Positions 44,134 to 53,664 of a stretch of DNA of 64,000 nt are shown here, in pieces. Position 1 is the first letter of the stretch, and every line of letters starts with the position of its first letter. The notes under the pieces were generated by a model, which was given only the letters and a program-made list of their open reading frames with translations, was not told the origin of the DNA and did not search any database. Made by a program: the position numbers and the translations under genes. Origin of the DNA: SAR92 clade bacterium H455 (GTDB lineage Bacteria > Pseudomonadota > Gammaproteobacteria > Pseudomonadales > Porticoccaceae); the NCBI GenBank assembly GCA_024802545.1, contig CP103416.1:1798001-1862000 (forward strand), given 5' to 3'.

Positions 44134-46563
44134 TTAGCGCCACCAGCGCTGCTCTTGGCCGCGGGCTGTGGTGATGCTGAGTTCTTTATCTAACTCTCTA
44201 GAAGCCTCTTTAAAACGCTCTCGAGTCGACAACCACTCAAAGGTTATAGCACCCTGCTCCGCAGTATTCCAAATTTGACTGCCTACGGCGTTGTATCGTT
44301 TAACAACAGATGGGTGAGGATGGCCGAAATGGTGCTGGTATCCCGCGGAAAATATCACATGTTTTGGTCGCAGCTGCTGAACAAACCTTTGGGTGGAGGA
44401 CGTCTTGCTGCCGTGATGTGGCGCGACCAACAGGTCCACCTGAGCACTATCCAGCCTACCTGAGTCGAGTAACTCATATTCAGCAGCGCTCTCGATGTCT
44501 CCAGGCAATAGCACCTGAATATCCCGCCAGAGGATGCGCAGAACACAGGAACTATTGTTACCCCTTAGATAAGCGCCACTTGTATTAGCGCCACTCGCTA
44601 CCGAATCCGCTGCAACGGAGGGTGACAATATCTCGAACAACACCTCACCCCAGCGCCATTGAGTCCCAGCAAGGCAAATCTCCACATTTTGTCCTTGGAG
44701 CAGAGCCTCAGGATAATCAACTCCAGGTCCAGTTATGAGCTGAACACTGGGCAGCACTTGCTGCAGGGAGGCAAAGCCACCACTGTGATCGCCGTCCTCA
44801 TGACTGATAACAGTGGTATTAATAGCATTCCAGCCCCGCTGCCATAAAAAGGGAGCAACAATGCCACTGCCGACACTAAAGGCCGGACTAAATTGCGCGC
44901 CACTATCATAGAGTAGGCTCTGCTGGTCAGTTTCAACCACCACCGCAAGCCCCTGCCCCACATCTAAAACCGTTACTCGCAAGCCAACTTTGGGTCGAGC
45001 ATTAAACACAAGCAATAGCGCCAAGGGCAGCACCCCGAGCCATCGCTCACTGAACTGCCGCGGCAGCAGCAAACACAGGCCGGCCAGCAATGCAGCCAGC
45101 AGAACCAAACTTGACGCGCCCACTGGAGAAACTAAAAAACCCTGCTCCGATGGTAGTAGATGCAAAAACTTCCACAGTAGTTCCACAGACCAATTAGAAA
45201 GCTTCCAAATCGCTTCGGCTATATTGTTTGAGACTGGCAGCACTAGACAGCCGAGCAGAACACTGGGCACAGTCACCAGCGACACCCAGGGCACTGCAAT
45301 CAAATTTACCAACGGCGCCAACCAGGATAGCCGCCCCATGAAAAACACTAGCGGCACCGACATAATCACCAGCAGTGCCAACTGGGCACTGACTGTGCGC
45401 TTTTGTGGCCACCAGGTATCCGACGACTGCCAGGGAGAAAACCAAGCAATCAAAACCGCCACCGCAGTAAATGAGAGCCAAAAGCCAGCACTCAATGCAG
45501 CCAAAGGCTGCAATAGCGCAATCAGGGCCAACGCCCATACCAGACAGACAAAAGGTCGAATGCGGCGAAAGCAAAGTTTGGCTATCACCACTACTGCTAC
45601 GGCAATTAGTGCCCGCTGAGTGGGCTGTGAAAAGCCCGCCAGAAGGCTGTATGCGGCTGCGGCAAGCACCCCGCAGACCGGCGCCAACCAATGTAATCCA
45701 AGGCTGGGAGACCTAAACCCCAGGGCAGTACAAGCCGAACTGATCAGAATCACCAGCCGCGCCAGCCCTTTACCAAAGGCGGCCCCAAACAGCGCCACAA
45801 GGCCTATGTGCAGTCCCGAGATAACCAGCAGGTGAACTATGCCCAGACGTGCCAGGTCCTGCCACCAATCGGCGAGCTGACGCTTGTCGCCAATACTCAG
45901 AGCCAACAGCACAGCGCGTCCCCGTGGCGACAATTCTGACTGCTCAATCGATTGCTGAATCCTTGCTCGAAGCTGCGCCGGCAGTGAGGCGATATTGCCA
46001 GCAGTTAAAAACCTAGCGTCAGGCAACTGCCTGGCAGACTCTGACGAACGCACATAGCCGGTGGCCATATAGCCCTGCTGCAACAGCCAGCTTTGATAAT
46101 CAAAGGTACCGGGGTTTACAAAGCCCCGCGGCCGGCGCAGACGCACCACAAGCTTCCAGCGCTGCCCGGGATGCAATGCCTCGGCAGCGTACCAACTGAG
46201 CAAAAGCTTGCCTGGAACAAGCTGCTGATCAGGATCACCCAAGAGTTGAATCGACTCGGGGGCAAAGCTAAAACGACTGCGTACAGAGTTGCTATCCACC
46301 AGGCTGACAATCTGCCCTGAGATTAAAAATTCTTCGCCGTTGTATTTGTCCGGCAAACTTTTGCTCAATAGTTGATGACCGGAGAATATCCCCCAGAGCA
46401 TTCCCGCACTGAGCGAGACAAGCCATATCAATCCCTTTAGACGAAAACAGACAGAGACTGACAACAGCAGAATAAATAGGCCAGAGCTAATTCCAAAGCC
46501 AGGTAACCAGGGCCACCAAGCGACAGAAAAAACACCTAGTGAGAGCATAATCAAATAGGTCAA
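44134..46563 (-). CDS. comEC: DNA internalization-related competence protein ComEC/Rec2
   Basis: About 810 aa inner-membrane DNA channel for natural transformation. N-terminal helices and an oligonucleotide-binding-like part (FLISGQIVSL) are followed by the ComEC core (HLLVISGLHIGLVALF, then SAGFWLSFTAVAVLI) and a C-terminal metallo-beta-lactamase-like domain (VLDVGQGLAVVVE, HEDGDHSGG, HHGSKTSS). I start at TTG 46563, with AAGGA 6 nt upstream; the frame reaches 46638 without a ribosome site. It starts the leftward run through exbBD, msbA and lpxK. Confidence 0.93.
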   Translation of the reverse strand: MTYLIMLSLGVFSVAWWPWLPGFGISSGLFILLLSVSVCFRLKGLIWLVSLSAGMLWGIFSGHQLLSKSLPDKYNGEEFLISGQIVSLVDSNSVRSRFSFAPESIQLLGDPDQQLVPGKLLLSWYAAEALHPGQRWKLVVRLRRPRGFVNPGTFDYQSWLLQQGYMATGYVRSSESARQLPDARFLTAGNIASLPAQLRARIQQSIEQSELSPRGRAVLLALSIGDKRQLADWWQDLARLGIVHLLVISGLHIGLVALFGAAFGKGLARLVILISSACTALGFRSPSLGLHWLAPVCGVLAAAAYSLLAGFSQPTQRALIAVAVVVIAKLCFRRIRPFVCLVWALALIALLQPLAALSAGFWLSFTAVAVLIAWFSPWQSSDTWWPQKRTVSAQLALLVIMSVPLVFFMGRLSWLAPLVNLIAVPWVSLVTVPSVLLGCLVLPVSNNIAEAIWKLSNWSVELLWKFLHLLPSEQGFLVSPVGASSLVLLAALLAGLCLLLPRQFSERWLGVLPLALLLVFNARPKVGLRVTVLDVGQGLAVVVETDQQSLLYDSGAQFSPAFSVGSGIVAPFLWQRGWNAINTTVISHEDGDHSGGFASLQQVLPSVQLITGPGVDYPEALLQGQNVEICLAGTQWRWGEVLFEILSPSVAADSVASGANTSGAYLRGNNSSCVLRILWRDIQVLLPGDIESAAEYELLDSGRLDSAQVDLLVAPHHGSKTSSTQRFVQQLRPKHVIFSAGYQHHFGHPHPSVVKRYNAVGSQIWNTAEQGAITFEWLSTRERFKEASRELDKELSITTARGQEQRWWR

Positions 46564-46719
46564 AATAGATCCTTCTATAGCGATATCCGTTACACTTAGA
46601 GCGCTCGCAGCCGCTTTAGCGTGAACAGATAAGAGCAATAACTAGTAGGCACTGTAGTCTCCTGTGGCGCTAAAAGAATGTAACTCCGCCGCACTCTTGT
46701 CGAATAATGGTATTAACCG

Positions 46720-47178
46720 ATGAAGAAAAATCTACTGATTATTTATCACAGCCAATCCGGCAATACTGGCCAGATGGCAAAAGCCGTTAATCGCGGATCA
46801 CAGGGAGAAAAGACTGTGGAAACTCGCCTACTACGCGCTTTTGATGCAGGCCTGGATGATTTGCGCTGGGCTGATGGTTTACTCTTTGGCACGCCGGAGA
46901 ACTTTGGCAGCATGAGCGGTGCGCTCAAGGACTTCTTTGATCGAACCTACTACCCAGCAGAGCCCTACCAATTGAATTTACCCTATGCGCTCTTTATTAG
47001 CGCCGGCAATGACGGTAGCGGCGCAGTGCGCGACATAGATCGTATTGCCAAAGGTTACCCGCTGCGCAAAATCAGCGAGCCACTAATCGCCAACGGCGAC
47101 ATTAACCAACAGCATTTAGAACAATGTGAAGAGTTCGGTCTAGCCATGGCCGCGGGTCTGTCCATAGGAATATTTTAA
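46720..47178 (+). CDS. flavodoxin-family / NAD(P)H-dependent FMN protein
   Basis: 152 aa. The N-terminal FMN phosphate loop reads IIYHSQSGNTGQMA (residues 8-21), followed by DGLLFGTPENFGSMSGALKDFFDR, which forms the flavin pocket. A short redox protein with no known partner; WrbA or flavodoxin activity cannot be distinguished. It is coupled to the patatin gene, 2 nt apart. Confidence 0.85.
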   Translation: MKKNLLIIYHSQSGNTGQMAKAVNRGSQGEKTVETRLLRAFDAGLDDLRWADGLLFGTPENFGSMSGALKDFFDRTYYPAEPYQLNLPYALFISAGNDGSGAVRDIDRIAKGYPLRKISEPLIANGDINQQHLEQCEEFGLAMAAGLSIGIF

Positions 47179-47180
47179 CC

Positions 47181-48317
47181 ATGAGCAAAGGCTTAGTTTT
47201 AACCGGAGGCGGCGCCAGGGCCGCCTATCAAGTAGGCGTTTTAAAAGGTATTGCCAGTATATTGCCGCGATCAGTGTACAACCCCTTTCCGATTATCTGT
47301 GGCACCTCTGCCGGCGCGATCAACGCCCTGTCGATTGCTGGACGGGCTGGCCCCTTTCGCCTGCGCACCAGTAAATTAGAACGCATCTGGAATGAGCTGA
47401 CACCAGCAGATGTCTACCGCACCGATGCCCTAGGGGTATTAAAGAATACCTTTCATATAATGGCGTCATTTGTACACAGCGGTTATGGCATAGGTAAACC
47501 GATCTCTCTATTAGATAACAGCCCATTGCGAAAAATGATGGAGAGCTATGTCAAATTTGACTATCTGGATACAGCAATTAACAACGGTGAACTGGAGGCC
47601 ATAGCGATCACGGCTATGAGCTATGCCAGCGGTCAGTCGGTGACCTTTTATCAAGGGCAGGAAAAAATAGCAGCCTGGAATCGCTCTCGTCGCCGGGGAG
47701 AACATATCCCTCTAAGCATCGATCATCTAATGGCCTCAACTGCCATTCCTGGAATATTTCCCGCAGTCAAGATAGACAGCGACTACTTTGGCGACGGCGC
47801 TGTGCGCCAACTCAAACCCATAAGTCCAGCACTGCATATGGGTGCTACCAAGCTATTAATTATAGGTGTCAGTGATAACGCAACCCCCAGCAAGGTGTCA
47901 GCGGGACTCAAGCACTCCCCTTCCACGGCACAGATTGTCGGGCATATGTTCAACAGCGCCTTTATAGATGCCGTAGAGAGCGATCTGGAAACCCTGAGCA
48001 ATATCAATCGTCTGGCCAGTGCATTACCCCAATCCCTGCGCGAGAAAAACAATATCACTGACTTAAATCCGGTTGAAGTGCTGTCTATTTCTCCCACCGA
48101 ATCCATCGACAGTATCGCCGAGGAACACTTGCATCATCTACCTAGATCCCTGCGCATATTTTTGAGTCTGACGGGCGCTACGGCTCAGGGCGGCGGTTCC
48201 AGTGCAGCCAGTTACCTGCTCTTTGAACCCGGCTTTTGCCGCCAATTGATCGCTATGGGTATGAGTGACGCTGTGGCCAAAAAAGATCAGATCAAGCAGT
48301 TCTTTGATCTCTGTTGA
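47181..48317 (+). CDS. patatin-like phospholipase family protein
   Basis: 378 aa. The oxyanion hole LTGGGARAAYQVGVLKG is at residues 6-22, the nucleophile Ser is in GTSAGAINAL, and the catalytic Asp is in YFGDGAVRQLKP. It is a serine lipase/acyl hydrolase of bacterial type. The substrate lipid is unknown. It starts 2 nt after the flavodoxin-like gene. Confidence 0.92.
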   Translation: MSKGLVLTGGGARAAYQVGVLKGIASILPRSVYNPFPIICGTSAGAINALSIAGRAGPFRLRTSKLERIWNELTPADVYRTDALGVLKNTFHIMASFVHSGYGIGKPISLLDNSPLRKMMESYVKFDYLDTAINNGELEAIAITAMSYASGQSVTFYQGQEKIAAWNRSRRRGEHIPLSIDHLMASTAIPGIFPAVKIDSDYFGDGAVRQLKPISPALHMGATKLLIIGVSDNATPSKVSAGLKHSPSTAQIVGHMFNSAFIDAVESDLETLSNINRLASALPQSLREKNNITDLNPVEVLSISPTESIDSIAEEHLHHLPRSLRIFLSLTGATAQGGGSSAASYLLFEPGFCRQLIAMGMSDAVAKKDQIKQFFDLC

Positions 48318-48415
48318 GCAACTTGAGGAAGCTGTGGACTGACTCGGGACCAGAGATCGAACTGGAGTAGCGGGAACCAGATCCTTAGCCCAGCTACTGA
48401 CTAAATCCCAGGCAT

Positions 48416-48444
48416 AAAAAAACGCAAAACCTAAGTTTTGCGTT
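48416..48444 (-). terminator. rho-independent terminator of the tRNA-Glu/Gly operon
   Basis: On the minus strand, AACGCAAAAC and GTTTTGCGTT form a perfect 10-bp stem around TTAG and run into a T-tract. It ends the leftward tRNA transcript. Little T-run exists on the other side. Confidence 0.88.
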
Positions 48445-48450
48445 TAGTAT

Positions 48451-48525
48451 TGGAGCGGGAAACGAGGTTCGAACTCGCGACCCCAACCTTGGCAAGGTTG
48501 TGCTCTACCACTGAGCTATTCCCGC
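48451..48525 (-). tRNA. tRNA-Gly (anticodon GCC)
   Basis: 75 nt with CCA. Acceptor GCGGGAA, anticodon loop TTGCCAA in CAACC/GGTTG, and T arm CGAGGTTCGAACTCG on the plus strand. It is downstream of tRNA-Glu and shares its promoter and terminator. Confidence 0.95.
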
Positions 48526-48555
48526 AAACACTTATCCATAAGTGCTGTATAAAAA

Positions 48556-48631
48556 TGGCGTCCCGTAGGGGAGTCGAACCCCTGTTACCGCCGTGAAAGG
48601 GCGGTGTCCTAGGCCTCTAGACGAACGGGAC
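48556..48631 (-). tRNA. tRNA-Glu (anticodon TTC)
   Basis: 76 nt with CCA. Acceptor GTCCCGT, anticodon loop CTTTCAC in the stem CCGCC/GGCGG, T arm AGGGGTTCGACTCCCCT. Its start is about 15 nt after a consensus promoter's initiation region, and tRNA-Gly follows 30 nt later. Confidence 0.96.
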
Positions 48632-48652
48632 GGTACTGGCTAGGAGGCGCGC

Positions 48653-48681
48653 ATTCTATTGAGCTACAGATAAACTGTCAA
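48653..48681 (-). promoter_or_regulatory. consensus promoter of the tRNA-Glu/Gly operon
   Basis: Minus strand TTGACA (48681-48676), 17-bp spacer, TAGAAT (48658-48653). The initial region is GC-rich (GCGCGCCTCC), the kind of discriminator found on stringently controlled stable-RNA promoters. Confidence 0.88.
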
Positions 48682-48708
48682 CCCTATTGGCGCTTATTTT
48701 TACCTCCT

Positions 48709-49449
48709 TTAACGAATAATTAATTCTTCCCCTAACTTGTCGAAAAAAAGCCGTATACGTTTGGCATTGGCACTGAAGTCAGAGGTTCCCAACCGTGAGA
48801 CAGAGCGTATATCAATTGCTGTTGAATCTTCACCTAAAGGCGTAATACGTACGACTATATCGTCAACAAACCCAAACATGGCAGTGGTAGCCTGAGCCTC
48901 AAAATGAAAAATAAGCACATCCTGAGCTGAGATCTCCCAGCCAAGAAAACTCGCAACAAACAGTGCCTTTTGGTAAACAACACGCGCAGGCAGCTTTACC
49001 GTCATAGTGCGAATATCTGGATAGCCACTTAGCTGCAAGCCACTTAATTGCTCGGCACTGAACTCATCGGCCCCATAGACCAGAGAGTTCTCCCGGAAGC
49101 CCTGTTCTTCTTGGGTAAATAAGAAAACCGGCGGATTCACAGTATCACTGGTTATATCGTGAATCATCGGCGCCTTGATGCCGTCGAGACCAACACTAAA
49201 GAGTGTCACCCCTGGCCCTATCGAGCAGATTACAACCAGCAGCAAATAGTCCATCCCCAACGGTCTTTTCTTAACTAGATCTATGACTAGGCTACAGAGC
49301 CCCAGGATAACTACGACCACACAGAGTAGTAGGGCTAAAAGAAATAGCAAAAAAGCCAATCTAAATGGCAATAGGTCGGCGCGATAACCGAGCACAGCAA
49401 GCACTGAACTGACAAAGGCGCCCTGCCCTGACCAACTGATTATTTTCAT
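48709..49449 (-). CDS. DUF1499 membrane protein
   Basis: 246 aa. The first 100 residues hold about three hydrophobic helices, and the rest is a DUF1499 domain (IHDITSDTVNPPVF, RVVYQKALFVASFLGWEI, EAQATTAMFGFVDDIVVR, IDIRSVSRLGTSDFSANA). The function of DUF1499 is unknown. The ATG at 49449 has GGGGGAGG before it; 49464 is an alternative. It ends close to the tRNA-Glu promoter. Confidence 0.85.
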   Translation of the reverse strand: MKIISWSGQGAFVSSVLAVLGYRADLLPFRLAFLLFLLALLLCVVVVILGLCSLVIDLVKKRPLGMDYLLLVVICSIGPGVTLFSVGLDGIKAPMIHDITSDTVNPPVFLFTQEEQGFRENSLVYGADEFSAEQLSGLQLSGYPDIRTMTVKLPARVVYQKALFVASFLGWEISAQDVLIFHFEAQATTAMFGFVDDIVVRITPLGEDSTAIDIRSVSRLGTSDFSANAKRIRLFFDKLGEELIIR

Positions 49450-49559
49450 TAAAGCCTCCCCCACAAGGATATTATTTAGCTACAATGATTCGCAGCGGCG
49501 CGATCTAGTTGTCGCGCTGAAAATTTTTACCACTGACTGACTATTAACTGAAGCGCCCC

Positions 49560-50822
49560 ATGCCCGAATTAAAAAAATCTCTCAAGCTGGCTAATGTCTG
49601 CTATGACATCCGCGGCCCCGTGCTCGATCATGCTAACCTGCTTGAAGACGAAGGCCAACGCATAATTAAGCTAAATATTGGCAACCCAGGCGCCTTTGGC
49701 TTTGATGCACCAGATGAAATTATGCACGACGTTATTCACAATCTTCGTGAAGCTCAGGGCTACTGTCATTCAAAAGGCCTTTTCTCTGCGCGCAAAGCAG
49801 TAATGCAACGAGCTCAGACTCAGGGCATTAAAAACGTGGTTGTAGATGACGTGATTATGGGCAATGGCGTTAGTGAGTTGATTGTCATGTCGATGCAGGC
49901 GCTGTTGAATAATGGCGATGAGGTGCTGATACCCTCCCCCGACTACCCTCTTTGGACTGCGGCTGTGTCTATGGCTGGCGGCACACCTGTGCATTATCAA
50001 TGCAATGAAGATGACAACTGGCAGCCCAATGTTGCCGATATAGAGAGCAAGATAACCGCCAACACCCGCGGTATCGTTGTAATAAATCCAAACAACCCAA
50101 CTGGGGCAGTCTACAGCGCGGACAACCTTATCCAAATAGTCGCCCTAGCCGAGAAATACAACCTGGTGGTGTTTGCCGATGAGATATACGACCGTATCAT
50201 CTATGATGATGCCGTGCATATTCCCCTGGCGACTCTGGTTACAGACGTACTCTGCCTGACATTTAATGGCCTGTCCAAAACCTATCGTCTGGCAGGATTT
50301 CGCTCAGGCTGGGTGATTACCTCAGGTGCCAAACAAAATGCCCACAGCTATATCGAAGGGCTGGAAATGCTCGCCTCTATGCGCCTCTGTGCCAATGTAC
50401 CGGCGATGCTTGCAGTCCAGACTGCTCTGGGTGGCTATCAGAGTATCAACGATCTGATACTGCCCAACGGCAGACTACTGGCGCAGCGCGACCTAGCCTA
50501 TAATTTGATCACTCAGATTCCCGGGGTGAGCTGCGTTAAACCCAAGTCAGCTATGTACCTGTTCCCCAAGTTGGATCCAGTTATGTATCCAATTGCTGAC
50601 GATGAAGACCTGGTGCTCGAGCTGCTTAAGCAGGAGCGCGTGCTTCTGGTTCAGGGCAGTGCTTTTAATATGATTGGCACTCAGCACTTCCGCATTGTCT
50701 TTTTGCCTGACAAAGACCAGCTGATTGAAGCGATTGGACGTCTGGCAACGTTTCTTGAGAGAGTTCGTGCCACGACTACTGCGCCGCAACTAGAGAACCC
50801 TACTAACGAAATCCAAGCTTAA
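49560..50822 (+). CDS. alaA: alanine transaminase AlaA
   Basis: 420 aa fold-type I PLP enzyme. Transfers an amino group between alanine and 2-oxoglutarate, the main alanine source in E. coli. The N-terminal SLKLANVCYDIRGPVLDHA, GNPGAFGFDAPDE, NPNNPTGAVYS and the PLP Lys in FNGLSKTYRLAGFRSGW are AlaA-like. The last 20 bp overlap the end of pdxB on the other strand. Confidence 0.92.
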   Translation: MPELKKSLKLANVCYDIRGPVLDHANLLEDEGQRIIKLNIGNPGAFGFDAPDEIMHDVIHNLREAQGYCHSKGLFSARKAVMQRAQTQGIKNVVVDDVIMGNGVSELIVMSMQALLNNGDEVLIPSPDYPLWTAAVSMAGGTPVHYQCNEDDNWQPNVADIESKITANTRGIVVINPNNPTGAVYSADNLIQIVALAEKYNLVVFADEIYDRIIYDDAVHIPLATLVTDVLCLTFNGLSKTYRLAGFRSGWVITSGAKQNAHSYIEGLEMLASMRLCANVPAMLAVQTALGGYQSINDLILPNGRLLAQRDLAYNLITQIPGVSCVKPKSAMYLFPKLDPVMYPIADDEDLVLELLKQERVLLVQGSAFNMIGTQHFRIVFLPDKDQLIEAIGRLATFLERVRATTTAPQLENPTNEIQA

Positions 50823-51897
50823 GTGCCTGAGCTTTTAGCTCAGGCTGGCCCTCTCCAGCACTGCCGCTAAATGCATAACAGCTGAACTCATGGCGCTCGG
50901 GATACTGCTTGCGCAATAGATCAAAGGTTAGGGCCACGTCAGAACTGTTATTCAACGCCTCACGCATTCTCAGATCGTCATCAGCCACATCATAGCTGGC
51001 CAATAACAGCTCGCTAAGTGTCTCTGCGGCTAGCCTAGAAACTGATTTAGGCTGGTCTGCAAGAGTATTAACATCGCCATGGTTTAAACGCTTAAACGCC
51101 TCAGCCAGCATCTCTGTGCCTCTGGCCTTGCCTTCAACGCTATAACCGGCAATATGCGGCGTAGCCAGGGCCACTCTTTCCATTAGCGGCAGACTAATAC
51201 CAGGCTCCTCCTCCCAGACATCCAGTGCCACTCTTAAGGGCGACCCGCTCTCGAGTAATTGCAACAGTGCAGCATTGTCGATTACCGCACCGCGGCCAGC
51301 ATTGATCAACAAACTGCCTGAATCTATACGGGCCAGCACCTCCGCATTAAATAAATGCTCGGTGGGATGAGGACCGATGGTGGTTAAAGGAGTGTGTACA
51401 CAGATAACATCGCTACCCAGCACAGTATCGAAATCCGCTAGGTTGAACCCCGAGTCAGCACTTAAGAATGGATCGTAAACAGTGCAACTAACACCCAAAT
51501 TTGTCAGCGCTCTATAGAGCCGCCCGCCAACATTGCCGCAACCCACTATGCCGACAGTACTGCGCAGCCAATTGGCTTGCAGGCGGCTGAGCACCGACAA
51601 ATCATATTGCACCACGGCATCGGCGTTGCAGCCCGGTGCATAGGCAAATGCTATACCGTTCTGCGCTAAATAATCCTGATCTATATGGTCCGTGCCTATG
51701 GTTGCAGAGCCAACAAAGGAGACCGATGAGCCTTCTAGCAAGGCCTTATTAACCTGAGTTACCGAGCGCACCAGGAGAATATCAGCACCGGCAATATCCG
51801 CCGCACAGAGTGAGCGGCCAGGGACATAGGTGATGGTGCCAAATTCGCCAAAGAACTGGTCCACCATCAACATATTTTGATCCGCTACTATTTTCAA
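50803..51897 (-). CDS. pdxB: 4-phosphoerythronate dehydrogenase
   Basis: 364 aa. Second step of the DXP-dependent vitamin B6 pathway. The N-terminal ADQNMLMVDQFFGEFG is typical; the NAD fold has GIVGCGNVGGRLYRAL, and INAGRGAVID and the catalytic His in TPHIAGYSVEGKARG follow. The C-terminal PdxB dimer domain is present. TTG start at 51897 with AGGAG 5 nt before. It is convergent with alaA. Confidence 0.94.
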   Translation of the reverse strand: MKIVADQNMLMVDQFFGEFGTITYVPGRSLCAADIAGADILLVRSVTQVNKALLEGSSVSFVGSATIGTDHIDQDYLAQNGIAFAYAPGCNADAVVQYDLSVLSRLQANWLRSTVGIVGCGNVGGRLYRALTNLGVSCTVYDPFLSADSGFNLADFDTVLGSDVICVHTPLTTIGPHPTEHLFNAEVLARIDSGSLLINAGRGAVIDNAALLQLLESGSPLRVALDVWEEEPGISLPLMERVALATPHIAGYSVEGKARGTEMLAEAFKRLNHGDVNTLADQPKSVSRLAAETLSELLLASYDVADDDLRMREALNNSSDVALTFDLLRKQYPERHEFSCYAFSGSAGEGQPELKAQALKLGFR

Positions 51898-51929
51898 TCG
51901 GGCTCCTGTGGGTTACTTAAACCCAGCAT

Positions 51930-52844
51930 TTAGTGACTCAACCAACTAGGTGCGAGCTGTCGCCTGCGCAACTGTTTAGCGCGGTCATGGAACTTGCCGG
52001 CAAAGCCCATCTCCTCACAGAACAGGTCAAAGGCATCAAGATTAATTCCCTGCCAGGCGATCTGCTCAAGGCTGGGTGCGTCTTTGATATCGGTGTAAAT
52101 GGTAGTCAGCTGCCGCGCCAACAATAACTGCTCGCGATGGTTATCAATCTTGTCTGCAAGCTTACTTGCGCCTCTAATGGGTAAGTCTTGCAACTGATCT
52201 AGATGATCCAAAATGGCGTCTATATCGGGAAAATGCAGCAACAACTGCTTGGCAGTCTTGGCACCTACTCCCGGCACCCCTGCTATATTATCACTGCTGT
52301 CACCGGTCAAGGCTAAAAAGTCCGCCATTTGCTGACAGCCAATCTCAAGATCTCTTTCAACCTGGCGTTGAGTTTTCGGCGCTGCCTTGCCGAAGTCCCA
52401 AAACAGATCCTCGGCTTCGATTAGCTGCATTAAATCTTTGTCTCTGGTCACTACCACAGGCTGTGCGTTAGCTAACCTGGTGTTCTTGGCCACCGCACCA
52501 ATCAGATCGTCCGCCTCATAGGTTTCCGATGCCATCTCGGCAACCCCTAAGACACGACAGAGCTGGCGACAGGCATTTAGCTGAAAGGCCAGGGCCTCAT
52601 CCGGGAGCTCCCGGTTGGCTTTATAGTCCGGGCACAGCTGGTGGCGGAAACCGCTGCGCAAGCTTTCATCGAAGGCGCAGAATAGATGCTCCGGGTTTTT
52701 ATTGCGCAACATATCCAATAGAAATGCTGTAAAGCCATAGACTGCATGAGTCGAATGTCCAGAGTCTAGAGCCTGCCAGTTTTCTGGTAGAGTAAAATAG
52801 CTACGGAAAATATAGATCGATGAATCGATAAGATAAGCTTGCAT
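51930..52844 (-). CDS. xni: 5'-3' exonuclease/flap endonuclease, Xni-like
   Basis: 304 aa. FEN-type nuclease with the acidic residues in YLIDSSIYIFRSYF, FCAFDESLRSGFRHQ, ETYEADDLIGAVA, RDKDLMQL, and the helix-hairpin-helix GDSSDNIAGVPGVGAKTA. It resembles the free 5'-nuclease domain of Pol I and the Xni group, and may resolve flaps during replication and repair. Which subfamily it belongs to is not fully certain. Confidence 0.82.
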   Translation of the reverse strand: MQAYLIDSSIYIFRSYFTLPENWQALDSGHSTHAVYGFTAFLLDMLRNKNPEHLFCAFDESLRSGFRHQLCPDYKANRELPDEALAFQLNACRQLCRVLGVAEMASETYEADDLIGAVAKNTRLANAQPVVVTRDKDLMQLIEAEDLFWDFGKAAPKTQRQVERDLEIGCQQMADFLALTGDSSDNIAGVPGVGAKTAKQLLLHFPDIDAILDHLDQLQDLPIRGASKLADKIDNHREQLLLARQLTTIYTDIKDAPSLEQIAWQGINLDAFDLFCEEMGFAGKFHDRAKQLRRRQLAPSWLSH

Positions 52845-52921
52845 AATAGACTCTGTGCGCTCCTGCGTAAGTGTAAAAAACTGACCACGTACTTTTATTA
52901 ACCTGCTGTTATTGAGCGCTG

Positions 52922-53500
52922 TTAAGCAACAGCCTCTAACTGATAATGATCCTGCGATAGTGGCTCGGTGCAGTCAAATTGATTGGCCAGGGCTTCAATA
53001 AACAATCGCCCTCGCGGGGGCAAGCTATCACCAGTGCACCAGCTCTGTGCCTGTCTGACAATAGCCTGAACAAAGTCGTGACTAACGCCCTGACCAGAGG
53101 CCAGGTTGTCGGCACTAACTCGAAAGCGCTGGCCACAGGCCACTGAGAAGATCCACTCCAGCGCCTGAGGCCTAACCTCTGCCTGCTCGAATAACTGCTG
53201 TTGCTCAGTCGAGCGACCATCGGGACTGTACCAGTACCCGAAGTCCAGCTGCGCTCTACGCTGGGCACCGGCAATACACCAATGGGCTGATTCATGGAGC
53301 GCACTGGACAGGTAGTCATGACGGAAATAGAGCCGGTGATATGATTCCACAGAGCTTAGCCCAGCCTCCGCTGCGGTCAACCCAGCAGGAATATAAATCG
53401 GTTCTTCGGCACCGCCCAGCAAGCCTGTATTAAATCGCTCGCGAAACAACTGATCAAATAGACCTATAATTAGTGCCAAGCGCAGACTCTCTGTTAACAA
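52922..53500 (-). CDS. epmC: elongation factor P hydroxylase
   Basis: 192 aa. Hydroxylates the modified lysine of EF-P, as YfcM does in E. coli. The iron-site HESAHW at about residues 69-74 with RRAQLDFGYWYSPDGR and QQLFEQAEVRPQALEW are family hallmarks. The start is TTG at 53500, about 6 nt after GGGG. It is divergent from the next gene. Confidence 0.88.
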   Translation of the reverse strand: MLTESLRLALIIGLFDQLFRERFNTGLLGGAEEPIYIPAGLTAAEAGLSSVESYHRLYFRHDYLSSALHESAHWCIAGAQRRAQLDFGYWYSPDGRSTEQQQLFEQAEVRPQALEWIFSVACGQRFRVSADNLASGQGVSHDFVQAIVRQAQSWCTGDSLPPRGRLFIEALANQFDCTEPLSQDHYQLEAVA

Positions 53501-53664
53501 TTAATACCCCAAGCTTTAAATACTGTGCCAAAATGAAATTATATAGTTATTTCCAATTTGCAGCATCGGCTATTGCCAACGCAATTTATTGTACTTTGCA
53601 TAGTTCTGAATTACCTTTACAGGGCAAGAAGCGTTTCCTGCCAACCGAACAAGGAGATGGACAG

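Noticed and set aside
44990-45619. 209-aa ORF opposite comEC
   Set aside because: Antisense shadow, low-complexity composition (Ser/Thr/Lys), no family match.
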